Position numbers and translations under genes: made by a program. Below are positions 23,544-33,454 of a DNA stretch of 64,000 bases, piece after piece (the first letter of the stretch is position 1; each line of letters starts with the position of its first letter). Under the pieces are notes generated by a model. It was not told where the DNA came from. It was given only the letters and a program-made list of their open reading frames with translations, and searched no databases. The DNA is from Cognatishimia maritima (lineage in GTDB: Bacteria; Pseudomonadota; Alphaproteobacteria; Rhodobacterales; Rhodobacteraceae). The DNA is taken from the NCBI RefSeq assembly GCF_900129685.1, contig NZ_FQWM01000003.1, forward strand, positions 83,896-147,895, read 5' to 3'.

Positions 23544-25051
23544 AACATCAGGCAGTGAAACCGGCGATTTCCGTGCGTGGGCTGAAAAAGGCCTTTGCGG
23601 GTAAGGTTGTGGTCGATGGCGTGACCTTTGATCTCCACCCCGGAGAGGCGCTGGCCTTGGTCGGCGAAAACGGGGCTGGGAAGTCCACTACCAAAAACAT
23701 GCTTTGCGGCTTGCTGGAGCCAACCGAGGGCGAGATCCTTGTGGAGGGTCAGCCGGTGCAGCGGATCAACGGTGCGGAACATGGCGTTTCAGCGGTGCAC
23801 CAGGAACTTTCGCTGTTTGGGTCACTGACCGTCGCAGAAAACATCTGTGTGTCGGACCTGCCGGGGCATCCGGCACGGATCAACTGGCGCGATGCAGAGC
23901 GGATCGCGCGCGAACAGATTGATTTCCTGGGGATCGAGATTGATCCGCGGGCTTTGATCGAAACGCTTGGCGCAGGCAAACAGCAGGTGGTGGAAATCGC
24001 CAAGGCGCTGCTGCATGCGGACAAGGTGCTGATCTTGGATGAGCCGACAACCTCCCTGACCGCCGTCGAACGCGAAAAGCTGTTTGCGATCATCGACAAG
24101 CTGAAAGAGCGCGGGCTGGGGATCATCTTTATCTCTCATTTCATGGAAGAGATTTACCGCGTCTGCGACAGCTTCCTTGTGCTGCGGGACGGACAGCAGG
24201 TGGGGCAGGGGCGTCTGGATGACGTGCCGCAACGTGCGCTGGAAGAGATGATGGTGGGGCGGACCTTGAAGGACGCGCAGGTCGATTTGGCAGAGCCAAC
24301 CGATGTGCCGGAACTTGAGGTGCGCGGACTGTCGTCGTCTGACTTCAGGGATGTGAATTTCACAGTCCATCGTGGCGAGATACTGGGGATATCGGGCCTG
24401 ATGGGCGCGGGGCGCACCGAGGTGGCCGAGGCCATCTTTGGCCTGCGCCCCGCAACCGGCGAGGTTCGCATTGGCGGCGAATTGGTCACCGACCGGTCAG
24501 TTGCCGCGATGAAGGCGCGGGGGCTTTGCTATATCACCGAAGACCGGCGCACGAACGGTTTGTTCCTGAATCGCCCCGTGCGCGAGAACCTTTCGGCCTC
24601 GGCCATTGCACGGTTTGTTCAGAAACGGATTGCAGGTCTGGGATTCAAAGGCGAACGGATCAAGGCGGCAGAGGTTGTGGAGCAGATGAATGTCTCGGTC
24701 CCGCATATTGAAAACGACGTCAGCGACTTGTCCGGTGGCAACCAACAAAAGGTGCTTTTGGGGCGCTGGTTGGCGATGGAGCCTGAGATTCTGATTTTTG
24801 ATGAGCCAACCAAGGGCGTCGATATTGGCGCGAAGTTCGACATCCACGCGGCGATTGCGGAACTGGCGCGCATGGGCAAGACCATCGTGATTGTCTCTTC
24901 TGATCTGCCGGAACTTTTGCACACCACGCACCGGATGCTGGTCATGCGCAAGGGTCGTCTGGTGGGGGAATTCCAGCGTGCAGAGTATGACGCGGTGAAG
25001 ATCATTTCTTTGGCGGCAAGTGCCACCGCTGGGGAAGGGGAGGCCGCGTGA
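23540..25051 (+). CDS. Sugar ABC transporter ATP-binding protein (RbsA/MglA-type)
   Basis: A 503-residue protein with two fused ABC domains. The N-terminal half has a full Walker A (GENGAGKST) and Walker B (VLILDEPTTSL). The second half has the degenerate P-loop GLMGAGRTE, but a good signature LSGGNQQKVLLGRWL and ILIFDEPTKGVD, as usual for RbsA, MglA and XylG. Start and stop both overlap neighbouring permease genes, showing translational coupling across the operon. Confidence 0.95.
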   Translation: MKHQAVKPAISVRGLKKAFAGKVVVDGVTFDLHPGEALALVGENGAGKSTTKNMLCGLLEPTEGEILVEGQPVQRINGAEHGVSAVHQELSLFGSLTVAENICVSDLPGHPARINWRDAERIAREQIDFLGIEIDPRALIETLGAGKQQVVEIAKALLHADKVLILDEPTTSLTAVEREKLFAIIDKLKERGLGIIFISHFMEEIYRVCDSFLVLRDGQQVGQGRLDDVPQRALEEMMVGRTLKDAQVDLAEPTDVPELEVRGLSSSDFRDVNFTVHRGEILGISGLMGAGRTEVAEAIFGLRPATGEVRIGGELVTDRSVAAMKARGLCYITEDRRTNGLFLNRPVRENLSASAIARFVQKRIAGLGFKGERIKAAEVVEQMNVSVPHIENDVSDLSGGNQQKVLLGRWLAMEPEILIFDEPTKGVDIGAKFDIHAAIAELARMGKTIVIVSSDLPELLHTTHRMLVMRKGRLVGEFQRAEYDAVKIISLAASATAGEGEAA

Positions 25052-26097
25052 TGGTTGAGACACTGAGGTCTTTGATGTCACGTCAGAAATGGGTGGCGAT
25101 TGCCATGGCGACCATCGTGTTGGCGGGCGTCCTGTCGGTGGTGTCGCCGGTCTTTCTGACCTTCTCGAATTTTCAGGCCATTCTGGTGCAGTCGAGCGTC
25201 ACCGCCATTATGGCGATTGGGATGACGTTTATCATCCTGACGGCGGGGATTGATATTTCGGTTGGGGCAATTTTGTTTGTGACTTCGGCCCTATTTGCGC
25301 AGCTTTACATGGATACGGAAAGCTACCTTTTGGCCTTCACGGCCACCTTGACCTGCGCGACGCTTTTGGGGGCGCTGAACGGGCTGTTGGTGGTGAAGTT
25401 CAAGATATCGCCGCTGATCACGACGCTGGCGACCTATTCGATCTATCGCGGCGCGGCGATCCATTTGACGGGTGCACAGAACATCCCGGTCCCTCGCGAG
25501 ATGGGTTTTCTGGGCAATGGGCGCATCTGGGGCATTCCGGTGCCGATCCTGATCCTTTTGGTGATCCTGATCATTGGCGTCTATGTCCTAAGCCGCACGC
25601 GGATGGGGGTCTATACGCGGGCGATTGGCAACTCAGAACGGTCAGCCAAAGAGACCAACCTGCCGGTCAATAAGGTGCTGATCCTTGTCTATGGCTTTAG
25701 CGGCCTTGTGACGGGCATCGCCGCGCTGATCCTGATTGCTCGGGTTGGTGGGCTGCAGTCGGGTATCGGGATCGGGATAGAATTCACGGTGATCGCGGCG
25801 GTGATCCTTGGCGGCACCAAGCTGACAGGCGGGTCTGGCACGGTGGTTGGCTCGGTCATTGGTGCGGTCTTTCTGGTGCTGATTGATAACGGTCTGAACC
25901 TGATGAATGCCTCGCCCTATATCTATGACATTGTGCGCGGCTCGGTGTTGCTGGCGGCGGTGGCCATCGATCGCTATTCGGCGGTGCGCCAGAAAGCCTC
26001 ATTAGAAGCACAACGGGCCGAACGGCTGGGGCTGGATACGCCGGTATCGCGCGCGGGCGGCGGGATCAGCGATGCGCCAGAGGTGGCGGCCAAATAG
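25051..26097 (+). CDS. Sugar ABC transporter permease (RbsC-type), second of two
   Basis: A 348-residue BPD_transp_2 permease. The segment GMTFIILTAGIDISVGAILFVTSALFAQLY matches the RbsC family, and VILGGTKLTGGSGTVVGSVIGAVFLV is the conserved C-terminal region. The ATG overlaps the ATPase stop; a GTG one codon earlier is also possible. A 30-residue hydrophilic tail after the last membrane segment is longer than in E. coli RbsC. Confidence 0.92.
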   Translation: MVETLRSLMSRQKWVAIAMATIVLAGVLSVVSPVFLTFSNFQAILVQSSVTAIMAIGMTFIILTAGIDISVGAILFVTSALFAQLYMDTESYLLAFTATLTCATLLGALNGLLVVKFKISPLITTLATYSIYRGAAIHLTGAQNIPVPREMGFLGNGRIWGIPVPILILLVILIIGVYVLSRTRMGVYTRAIGNSERSAKETNLPVNKVLILVYGFSGLVTGIAALILIARVGGLQSGIGIGIEFTVIAAVILGGTKLTGGSGTVVGSVIGAVFLVLIDNGLNLMNASPYIYDIVRGSVLLAAVAIDRYSAVRQKASLEAQRAERLGLDTPVSRAGGGISDAPEVAAK

Positions 26098-26119
26098 ACA
26101 TCGACAGGAGGGAATAGCC

Positions 26120-26488
26120 ATGGCCAAGGTCATTCGTGTCAGCGACAAGAGCGACATCCAAGAGGCACCGGGACTGGATGCGGTTGCCGAACTTGGGATT
26201 GAATATGGTGTCCTTGCCGAGATGCCCGCCCGCGGGCTGAGCTTCGCCAAGGGGCGCGTGCCCAGTGGCGGTACGGTGCCGATGCATGCGGGGCCGGGGG
26301 ACTATGCGCTGTTCGTGACGGCAGGCAGTGGCTTTCTGACACTTTACAACGCAGAAGGCGCCGAGACGGACCGCCTGCGCTATGCGCCCGGCGATCTGAT
26401 CCTCTTCCCGCCGAATTCCCAGCATGGCTGGATCAATGACGCCGAGACGGATTTTGAGTGGTTCGGCGTGGATATTGCGGCGGGGTAG
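26120..26488 (+). CDS. Small cupin-domain protein
   Basis: A 122-residue single cupin. The two cupin motifs are visible: GTVPMHAGPGDYALFVTAGSGFLTL (motif 1, with one His) and APGDLILFPPNSQHGWIN (motif 2, with the second His). The metal set looks reduced compared with enzymatic cupins. ACAGGAGGG precedes the ATG. It ends the sugar ABC operon, 22 bases after the permease. It may be a sugar isomerase/epimerase-like or ligand-binding protein; function is not assignable. Confidence 0.8.
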   Translation: MAKVIRVSDKSDIQEAPGLDAVAELGIEYGVLAEMPARGLSFAKGRVPSGGTVPMHAGPGDYALFVTAGSGFLTLYNAEGAETDRLRYAPGDLILFPPNSQHGWINDAETDFEWFGVDIAAG

Positions 26489-26589
26489 GGGGCGTCTTTA
26501 GCCCTTGAAATGGTTGGGGCTGATCAGAGTGTCTCTGACCAGTTTGTTTTCTGGTACGCAAGTGATCCATGCAAAGTTTGCGTTACCTC

Positions 26590-26618
26590 TTGACTGACTG
26601 ACCGTCAGTCAGTAGATA
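26590..26618 (+). promoter_or_regulatory. TetR-gene promoter overlapped by a palindromic operator
   Basis: TTGACT (26590-26595), 17 bases, then TAGATA (26613-26618) make a good promoter. A 21-bp palindrome with 10-bp perfect arms (ACTGACTGAC / GTCAGTCAGT, 26593-26613) fills the space from the -35 to the -10 box. This is the classic arrangement for TetR autorepression. Confidence 0.75.
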
Positions 26619-26639
26619 GGTCTCAATTGGAGACCTGAC

Positions 26640-27272
26640 TTGGCACGAATCGTAAAAGCCCCCGACGAACGACGCGCAGAGATTGTTGAGACGGCCGAAC
26701 GGCTGTTTCGCACGCATGGCTATGCGAAGTGTTCGGTCGATAAAATCATTCAGGAGATCGGCGTCGCGAAGGGGACGTTTTATTACTATTTCAAATCAAA
26801 GCCCGACATCTTGCGCGCCATCGTAGACAAGACGCTTGATCAGATCGTCGCCATGGCAGAGGAGGTGGCTGCAGCCCCAAACCTATCGGCAATGCAAAAG
26901 ATGGCAGCTCTGTTGGGCAATAGTCACATGGGTGGGGACGACAGCCTAGAGGTGGCAGAGATGCTGCATCTGCCTGAGAACCGAGAGTTGCACGAACTCA
27001 CGAACATTCAAACGGTGCTGCGGTTGTCACCAATCCTTGCGCAAATCGTCGAGCAGGGGAATGCGGAGGGCGTGTTTGACGTCGCGCAGCCCCTAGAGAC
27101 AATCCAATTCCTCTTCACGGGCGCGCAGTTTCTGACGGACGGCGACATGTTCGGCTTTACCGAGGCTGAACTTCGGGCGCGGAGGCGCGTGATGCAGGCA
27201 ATCATAGAAAAAGCTCTCGGTGCGGAGCCGGGAAGTTTCCAGTTCATGAACCCGGTGAGGGGCGTGGACTAA
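26640..27272 (+). CDS. TetR-family transcriptional regulator
   Basis: A 210-residue repressor. The N-terminal helix-turn-helix is clear (RAEIVETAERLFRTHGYAKCSVDKIIQEIGVAKGTFYYYFKSKPDILRAI). The C-terminal ligand domain is alpha-helical and not close to a named subfamily. Translation seems to start at TTG (no ATG is placed correctly), with TTGGAG upstream. The palindrome on its promoter is the expected binding site. Likely targets are itself and the downstream CPBP protease and serine hydrolase genes. Confidence 0.92.
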   Translation: MARIVKAPDERRAEIVETAERLFRTHGYAKCSVDKIIQEIGVAKGTFYYYFKSKPDILRAIVDKTLDQIVAMAEEVAAAPNLSAMQKMAALLGNSHMGGDDSLEVAEMLHLPENRELHELTNIQTVLRLSPILAQIVEQGNAEGVFDVAQPLETIQFLFTGAQFLTDGDMFGFTEAELRARRRVMQAIIEKALGAEPGSFQFMNPVRGVD

Positions 27273-27388
27273 AAGACGCGAACAGGAAAATGGCTTGGAA
27301 TATTCACGGTCCTCAAGTCGACCGGCTGCTAGCAGTCGAAGTGTGGGGCCGCGGAATTCCTTTGAACAACTCTTAAAGGAGAAATCCT

Positions 27389-28231
27389 GTGACAGACTTA
27401 CTTATTCAGCAACAGCACACCGATCTGAAGTCTCGGACCCTGATCGGGTTCTACGCTCTGACCTTCGCCATCACTTGGGGCGTGGTGGGTATTTACATCA
27501 TCGCCCCCGAAGGGGCGGTGGCCCTGTTTGGCGAGATCAGCGGGTCGCATCCGTTTTTCTTTCTCGCGACTTGGGCCCCGGCGCTTTCCGCCTTTTTGCT
27601 AATATTGACCGCTTCGGGTGTTTCGGGGCTGAAGGCTTTCCTGAGCCGCCTGTTGCTTTGGCGTGTGTCACCCGTTTGGGCGGCCTTCCTCATTATTGGC
27701 ATTCCGCTGGTGTTCATGGCGGGGTCGCTTTTGAAGGGCGGGCCATTGATTGCCCCGATGCCGCCAGAAGGCGCAGGTGCCATGGTGGCGGTCCTTTTTA
27801 TGATGCTCTTTCTTGGGCCGATTGAGGAATTCGGCTGGCGCGGCGTGGCGCAACCGATTTTGCAACGCCATGTTGCGCCGCTTTGGGCGGGTGTGATCAT
27901 CGGAACGATTTGGGGCATCTGGCACCTACCGGCTTTTTTCCTTTCAAATACGGTTTTTGCCAGCTGGAACTTCTTTCCTTTCCTTATGGGAAATATTGCG
28001 ATTGCTGTGATTGCAACGCCCCTTTTCAATGCATCCCGCGGCAGTCTGTTGCTGCCGATGCTGTTTCACTGGCAGTTGATCAACCCATTTTGGCCTGACG
28101 CCCAACCCTATGACACTTGGATTTTGGTGGTCGTCGCGGCTGCGGTTGTCTGGTGGAACCGCGACAGCATGCTTGGCGGCAAAGGTGCGGTCACTCAGGT
28201 GATCCCTGCTGACCGAGGAGCAAATCAATGA
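27389..28231 (+). CDS. CPBP family intramembrane metalloprotease
   Basis: A 280-residue membrane protein with about eight hydrophobic segments. The Abi/CPBP motifs are present: EEFGWRG (EExxxR) near residue 148 and WGIWHLPAF with the conserved His near 180, then a late motif region around FNASRGSLLLPMLFHWQLIN. Family members are type II CAAX-like proteases or bacteriocin-immunity related. It starts at GTG with AAGGAG upstream and its stop overlaps the next start (ATGA). The substrate is unknown. Confidence 0.88.
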   Translation: MTDLLIQQQHTDLKSRTLIGFYALTFAITWGVVGIYIIAPEGAVALFGEISGSHPFFFLATWAPALSAFLLILTASGVSGLKAFLSRLLLWRVSPVWAAFLIIGIPLVFMAGSLLKGGPLIAPMPPEGAGAMVAVLFMMLFLGPIEEFGWRGVAQPILQRHVAPLWAGVIIGTIWGIWHLPAFFLSNTVFASWNFFPFLMGNIAIAVIATPLFNASRGSLLLPMLFHWQLINPFWPDAQPYDTWILVVVAAAVVWWNRDSMLGGKGAVTQVIPADRGANQ

Positions 28232-29403
28232 GCGTGCCCTCCAAAATCGGAACTGCATTGATCTGCCTGATGGGTTTTGCGCCGACGGCAAGCCATGCAG
28301 GAACAGAGCAGACCCGCGAAGCCGTCTTGGCATTGCTTGAGGCGTCCCGGGAAACTTATGGGTTTCCTGGAGCGACCATCAGTGTTGCGGCCTCGGATGG
28401 TGCGGTCGAGAATTTTGCAGTCGGCGTGGCCAACACCGAGTCTCAGCAGCAAATGACACCAACGCACCGCATGCTTGCGGCGAGTGTGGGTAAGACATTC
28501 TGGGGCGCTCTTATTCTGTCGTTGGAAGATGATGGCGTTTTGAAACGCCGAGACCTTGTATCGCGCCACCTTGGTTCAAAACCATGGTTTGATCGGGTGC
28601 CAAACTCGGCAACAATAACGATTGATCATCTGCTTACACATAGCGCGGGCGTGCCAGATCATGTCCACATGACGGATGCGGGCCAAAAGCTGATCGCGAT
28701 GGGTGACACCGGATCGTTCGACCCGGTTGATCTAGTAGCGCTCGTCTTTGATGAACCCGCACTTTTTCCTGCTGGGGAAGGGTGGACCTATAGCGATACC
28801 GGGTACGTCTTGCTTGGGTTGGCGATTGAAGCGGCGACAGGCCATAGTCCCTTCGAGTTGGTGCAAAAGCGCTTTCTTGAACCGCTGCAACTGACCAACA
28901 CCCTTCCATCGCGTTCGCGCACCATTCCGGGCTTGGCGGCGGGCTACACAATTGGCGAAAATCCTTTTGGATAGGAGGCAAACACCATGGATGATGATGG
29001 TGTGCTGGCTTGGAATCCGGTTGTCGAATGGACCGGTGGTGGTTTTGCTTCAACGTCGGAAGACTTGGCGCGTTGGGGGCAGGCACTTTATTCAGGTGGA
29101 GCTTTGGGGTCCGACTACATGGACCGCTTGCTAGACGGAGTTTCCGTGCATCCGGATGCCCCGGGCATTCTCTATGGCGCAGGAACCGCGATTTATTCTG
29201 AGACACCGTTTGGTAGGGTCTACGGACATGGCGGCTGGATTCCTGGGTATGTTTCTAGCCTGCGTCACTACGCGGACTATGGGCTGACGATCGCGTTCCA
29301 GATCAACACGGATGTGGGTGTTGTGGATGACAGCACAGATTTGGTACCTGCCTTAGAAGCAGCATTGGCTGAACTGTTAATCGGTGTCGTCACAACTGAC
29401 TAA
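28228..29403 (+). pseudogene. Serine hydrolase (beta-lactamase class C family), split by an in-frame amber codon
   Basis: One continuous reading frame of about 391 codons is interrupted by TAG at 28972-28974. Upstream of it are a signal peptide, the S-x-x-K motif ASVGKTF (near residue 90) and the Tyr motif YSDTGY. Downstream in the same frame are the rest of the fold and the third active-site box HGG (YGHGGWIPGY). Both halves align with one penicillin-binding-protein-like hydrolase. A single G-to-T change (GAG to TAG) would explain the stop. The N-terminal piece (248 residues) lacks the third motif and should be inactive alone. It overlaps the protease gene by 4 bases. Confidence 0.75.
28987..29403 (+). 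CDS. C-terminal fragment of the split serine hydrolase, possibly translated separately
   Basis: Twelve bases after the amber stop an in-frame ATG follows TAGGAGG with 8-base spacing. The 138-residue fragment could therefore be made as its own polypeptide. It contains ARWGQALYSGG and the HGG box but no signal peptide, so it would stay in the cytoplasm while the N-terminal piece is exported. That makes a working split enzyme unlikely. The ribosome-like site may be a coincidence of coding sequence. Confidence 0.5.
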   Translation: MDDDGVLAWNPVVEWTGGGFASTSEDLARWGQALYSGGALGSDYMDRLLDGVSVHPDAPGILYGAGTAIYSETPFGRVYGHGGWIPGYVSSLRHYADYGLTIAFQINTDVGVVDDSTDLVPALEAALAELLIGVVTTD

Positions 29404-29429
29404 GCGCGTGGATCCACTTGATCCCCCCC

Positions 29430-29470
29430 AAAAAACGGGCCCAAGCTGCAAGGATTGCAAACTTGGACCC
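29430..29470 (-). terminator. Rho-independent terminator of the aldehyde dehydrogenase operon
   Basis: On the minus strand GGGTCCAAG pairs with CTTGGGCCC (one T-G pair), with a nested TGCAA/TTGCA stem inside. It is followed by G and six T residues. It lies just after the aldehyde dehydrogenase stop. Confidence 0.85.
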
Positions 29471-29480
29471 AGCAGGGAGG

Positions 29481-30914
29481 TTAGAATTTCTGATAAACCG
29501 TGCGTTTTTGCAGGTAGCCTTCGATGCCATAAATGCCATCTTCGCCGCCGACGCCCGACAGTTTGTGGCCGTTGTGGTAGCCTTGGATCAGGCCGGTGAT
29601 GCCGGAGTTCAGGAAGATCGTGCCGGTTTCTAGGCGCTGGATGGCGTCCATGTAGACGGACGGGTTTTGTGTCCAGAGGTAGGCCGAGAGGCCATCCGGG
29701 CGGGCATTGGCGATAGAAAGCGCTTCTTCGTAGTCCTTGACGCGCACGATGGGCAGGACGGGGCCGAAGATCTCTTCTTGCACAGCGGCAGTTTCGGGGG
29801 TGGCATCGACCAGAACAGTAGGTTCGTACCAGTTGCCGCCTTCAAACGGGGCGTTCGCAGGGCGTTTGCCGCCCAGGGCGACTTTGGCACCGGCCGCGAC
29901 GGAGTCCGCGACGATCTTTTCGACCCGTTCCAGCGCGCCCGCCGTTGTGATTGGCCCCATGCCGCCATTGGTGGCGGGGTCACCCAGTTTGACCTCTGCC
30001 GCGCGTTTCAGCAGCTTTTCGGTGAATTCATCGGCGATGGCCTCTTCCACCAGCACCGTTTCGTTGCAGATACAGACCTGACCGGCGTTGGCAAAGCGCG
30101 CCACAACAGCGGCCTCGACAGCGGCGTCAATGTCGGCGTCTTTCAGTACGATGAACGGTGCCGAACCGCCGAGTTCCAGCGACAGCGCGGTGATGTTCTT
30201 GGCAGAGGCCTCGGCAATCATCTGGCCCGCGCGGATGGACCCGGTCAGGGTGATCATGCGCACGATGGGGCTTTCGGTCAGCGGCGCGCCGACCTCGGCA
30301 CCGGTGCCGGTCAGCATATTGATCACACCCGCAGGCAGGCCTGCTTCTTGCACGATGCGACAGAAAACCGAGGCGGTCACCGGGGTGGCCTCATGTGGTT
30401 TGATGATCATGGTATTGCCGGTCACGAGCGCCGGGCCGACTTTGCGGCCAATCAGCGCCAGCGGGTAGTTATAGGCCATAAGACCCAGGGTCACGCCGTA
30501 GGGCACCTTGTAGATAAAGAGCTGTTCGCGTGGGTTGTCGGATGGGAAGATATCCCCGCGCAGACGACGCGCGGCCTCTGCCGAATAGGTCATGTAACGG
30601 ATGGTGTCCGTTACCTCACCAGCCGCTTCGGCGCGGGATTTGCCCTGTTCTTGCACCAGCAATTCTTCAAGCAAATCCCGCTCTTTTTCGATCCCCTCAG
30701 CGATCTTGTAGATGTATTTCGCACGCTCAAACGCCGGGAGCAGCGCCCAAGATTTCTGTGCTTTTTGTGAACTCGCCAGAGCGCGGGCGACGTCTTCGCC
30801 TGTACAGGCGGGCACTTCAGCCCATTGTGCGCCATTGGCTGGGTTCACCACCGACATCCGTGCGCCGTTGGAGGCGTCGATGAATTCGTTGTCGATAAAG
30901 CACTGATAATACAT
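29481..30914 (-). CDS. NAD-dependent aldehyde dehydrogenase (lactaldehyde/glycolaldehyde type)
   Basis: A 477-residue aldehyde dehydrogenase, full length for the family. Motifs in order: [27 protein letters not shown] (coenzyme and catalytic Asn region), [10 protein letters not shown], the general-base Glu in [11 protein letters not shown], and the nucleophile Cys in [10 protein letters not shown] near residue 280. Resemblance is highest to AldA-type enzymes oxidising L-lactaldehyde or glycolaldehyde. It closes the ABC operon, 11 bases after the ATPase gene. Lactaldehyde arises from fucose or rhamnose and from methylglyoxal, matching other genes here; the exact substrate is inference. Confidence 0.9.
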   Translation of the reverse strand: MYYQCFIDNEFIDASNGARMSVVNPANGAQWAEVPACTGEDVARALASSQKAQKSWALLPAFERAKYIYKIAEGIEKERDLLEELLVQEQGKSRAEAAGEVTDTIRYMTYSAEAARRLRGDIFPSDNPREQLFIYKVPYGVTLGLMAYNYPLALIGRKVGPALVTGNTMIIKPHEATPVTASVFCRIVQEAGLPAGVINMLTGTGAEVGAPLTESPIVRMITLTGSIRAGQMIAEASAKNITALSLELGGSAPFIVLKDADIDAAVEAAVVARFANAGQVCICNETVLVEEAIADEFTEKLLKRAAEVKLGDPATNGGMGPITTAGALERVEKIVADSVAAGAKVALGGKRPANAPFEGGNWYEPTVLVDATPETAAVQEEIFGPVLPIVRVKDYEEALSIANARPDGLSAYLWTQNPSVYMDAIQRLETGTIFLNSGITGLIQGYHNGHKLSGVGGEDGIYGIEGYLQKRTVYQKF

Positions 30915-30925
30915 CTTTGGGTCCC

Positions 30926-32428
30926 TTAGTGAGGTTGGCCGACGCCAGCGATGTCCGCGAGCATCTGATCCTTGTCGAAGTTTGGATAGGTGAACTCAGA
31001 GACCGATTGGCCCTGATAAAGCGTGATCACCCGGTCAGCGAGCATGATGACCTCGTCGATTTCATAGGACAAGATCAAGATGCCGACGCCGCGCTCTGCC
31101 AGATCTTCGATGATCCGGTAGATGTCGGCCTTGGCGTGCACGTCGATGCCGCGGGTGGGTTCCAGCAGGATCAGGAATTCAAGATCCGGGTCAAGCCAGC
31201 GGGAGAAGCAGATCTTCTGCTTATTGCCGCCGGACAGGAAGCGGATTTCCTGATTGGGGCTGGAGGTTTTGGTCGAGGTGTCGGCGATGGCTTTGGTCAC
31301 CACTTTTTCAATGGCGCGCCCGTCCAGCACACCGGCTTTCACCGATTTCTCTAGGAAGGGCAGGGCGATATTGTCACGCACCGAAAGCTGCGGCAGGATG
31401 CCGTTCTTGTCCCGGTTTTCCGTGACGAGCCCCATGCCGTCGCTGACTGCCACCGCCGGGCCACGGCCCGGTTTCAAAGCCGCACCGCGATAGGTGATCG
31501 TGCCGTTATAGTCGCCATCCAAGCCAAAGATCGCCTTGGCGAGTTCCGGGGCGCCGCAGCCGCGCAGGCCGGTCAGTACGAGGATTTCACCACGATGCAC
31601 ATCAAAGGAGATGTCTTGATAGGCTTCGTTTTTGGTTAGCCCCGCGACATTCACCAGCACCTCGCCGAGGATTTCTTTGTGCGGTTTCACAAAGTTTTCA
31701 AGCTCGGTGCCGGTCATCGTGGCGATCACGGCATCTTCGGTGGTTTCAGCCGTGCGTTCAGACAGGACGATCTGGCCGTCGCGCATTACAGTCACCTGTT
31801 CTGCGATGCCAAAGATTTCTGGCATATGGTGCGAGATATAGATGATGGAGATGCCCTCGGCCTTCATTCGGCGGATGAATTCAAAGAGCCGCCCCTTGTC
31901 TTCTTCAGACAAGGCAGAGGTCGGTTCGTCCATCACAATGAGCCAGCTGTCTGACATCAGGGCGCGGATGATTTCTACGATCTGCTTTTCACCGGAGTTC
32001 AGCTCTCGGATCGGTTTATAGGGGTCAAGGTCCAGACCAAAGCGGTCCAGCTGTTCTTTCACCTGCCGCGCCATTTCCTTTTTATCAAGGAACGGGCCGG
32101 ATTTGCGCAGTTCGCGCCCCAAGAAGATATTGCCTGCAACGGTCAGCTCGTTGATCAGGGAATATTCCTGGTGGATCATGGAAATGCCCTGCGCGCTGGC
32201 GTCGGCGGGGGAGTTGATCTCGACCGGGGTGCCGTTGACCTCGATGGTGCCCGAGTCGCGTGAGATCACGCCCCCAAGGACCTTCATCAGGGTCGATTTC
32301 CCAGCCCCGTTCAGACCAACAAGCGCGTGCACTTCGCCTGAGACACAAGAGAAGTCGACATTGTTCAAGGCGCGGGTGGCAAAGAAGCTTTTGTCGATGC
32401 CCTTCATATCAATGCGGTTTTTCATCAC
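30926..32428 (-). CDS. Sugar ABC transporter ATP-binding protein (RbsA/MglA-type)
   Basis: A 500-residue double ABC protein. The first half has [24 protein letters not shown] and [10 protein letters not shown]. The second half has the degenerate loop GLRGCGAPE with [15 protein letters not shown] and [11 protein letters not shown], where the usual Asp before Glu is Leu, as tolerated in the inactive-type second site. It overlaps the upstream permease by 4 bases. It serves the two permeases of this operon. Confidence 0.94.
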   Translation of the reverse strand: MMKNRIDMKGIDKSFFATRALNNVDFSCVSGEVHALVGLNGAGKSTLMKVLGGVISRDSGTIEVNGTPVEINSPADASAQGISMIHQEYSLINELTVAGNIFLGRELRKSGPFLDKKEMARQVKEQLDRFGLDLDPYKPIRELNSGEKQIVEIIRALMSDSWLIVMDEPTSALSEEDKGRLFEFIRRMKAEGISIIYISHHMPEIFGIAEQVTVMRDGQIVLSERTAETTEDAVIATMTGTELENFVKPHKEILGEVLVNVAGLTKNEAYQDISFDVHRGEILVLTGLRGCGAPELAKAIFGLDGDYNGTITYRGAALKPGRGPAVAVSDGMGLVTENRDKNGILPQLSVRDNIALPFLEKSVKAGVLDGRAIEKVVTKAIADTSTKTSSPNQEIRFLSGGNKQKICFSRWLDPDLEFLILLEPTRGIDVHAKADIYRIIEDLAERGVGILILSYEIDEVIMLADRVITLYQGQSVSEFTYPNFDKDQMLADIAGVGQPH

Positions 32429-33396
32429 GCTTTGCCTCGCTGTGTGTAGGTGTCCAGCAGGACGACGCCCAGAAGGATCGCGCCCTTGATGACGCTTTGC
32501 AGGTAGGGGTTGGTGCCGGTCAGGACGAGCCCGTTGATGATGATGCCGTAGAGCAGCACGCCGAGGATGGTGCCCAGCAGCTTGCCGCGTCCGCCAGCAA
32601 GGGCGGTGCCCCCAAGAATAACGGCAGTGATGGCGTCAAATTCCAGATACAGGCCTGTCCAAGGTTGGCCCGAAGACACGCGGCCGACGGTGATGATGGC
32701 TGACAGCCCAGCCAAGGCGCCGGTTAGCACATAGACCCAGATCAGCTTGCGGCCTGGTTGCCGGCCCAGCACGAAGGCGGTGTTGAAATTGGAGCCGGTC
32801 GCATAGACGTCGCGGCCAAAGGTGGTTTTATAAAGCAGGATCGACAGCGCAACGAACATCAGCGCCACGAATGGGATCACAACAGGCAGGTTGCCCCAGC
32901 TTGTGCCACCGAGCCACAGGAAGACAGGGTCGTGCACGTTGATGGAATCCGCGTCATAAATCACAAGCGCAAGCCCGCGGGCAGCGGCAAAGGTCGCCAA
33001 GGTGACCATGAAGGCCGACAGTTGCAGCTTGCCGATGAAAAAACCGTTGATCCAGCCGATGGCCATACCAGCCAAAATCGCTGCGGCGAAGCCAAGCCAT
33101 GGGCTGCCGGTGCTGACCAATGTCACCACACCTACACCGCCGGAAAAGGCAACGTTAGAGCCGACAGAGAGGTCAATACCACCGGTCAGCATCACAAAGG
33201 TCATCCCCATGGAGACCAGAAACAGAACCGAAATCGAGCGCAGCAGAATGCCGATATTGGTCATGGAATAGAAATTTTCATTGGCCATGCTGAAACCAAT
33301 GGAGGCGATCACAATGAGGCCGACCAAAACCGCGTAGCGCAGGGTCAGGCCATCCAGAGAGAAGCTGCGGCGTTGGGGTGCCGTAATATCTGCCAT
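32425..33396 (-). CDS. Sugar ABC transporter permease (RbsC-type)
   Basis: A 323-residue BPD_transp_2 permease with 8-10 membrane segments. GMTFVMLTGGIDLSVGSNVAFSGGVG is the family pattern and VILGGTALAGGRGKLLGTILGVLLYG the C-terminal signature. The ATG with AAGGAAG upstream is chosen; ten extra codons are open before it. It differs from the other permease of the same operon (34556), suggesting a heterodimeric channel. Confidence 0.92.
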   Translation of the reverse strand: MADITAPQRRSFSLDGLTLRYAVLVGLIVIASIGFSMANENFYSMTNIGILLRSISVLFLVSMGMTFVMLTGGIDLSVGSNVAFSGGVGVVTLVSTGSPWLGFAAAILAGMAIGWINGFFIGKLQLSAFMVTLATFAAARGLALVIYDADSINVHDPVFLWLGGTSWGNLPVVIPFVALMFVALSILLYKTTFGRDVYATGSNFNTAFVLGRQPGRKLIWVYVLTGALAGLSAIITVGRVSSGQPWTGLYLEFDAITAVILGGTALAGGRGKLLGTILGVLLYGIIINGLVLTGTNPYLQSVIKGAILLGVVLLDTYTQRGKA

Positions 33397-33416
33397 CTTG
33401 GACTTCCTTTCGGTGG

Positions 33417-33446
33417 GCCCCGGCACCCACTTTTGAGCGCCGGGGC
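33417..33446 (-). terminator. Intercistronic hairpin after the binding-protein gene
   Basis: GCCCCGGC (33417-33424) and GCCGGGGC (33439-33446) form a perfect 8-bp GC stem with a 14-base loop, filling most of the gap between the binding-protein stop and the permease start. No T-run follows. Confidence 0.6.
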
Positions 33447-33454
33447 TGGTGCTT

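Noticed and set aside
29667-30770. Open frame of 367 codons opposite the aldehyde dehydrogenase
   Set aside because: Same reasoning: shadow of a complete catalytic enzyme gene.
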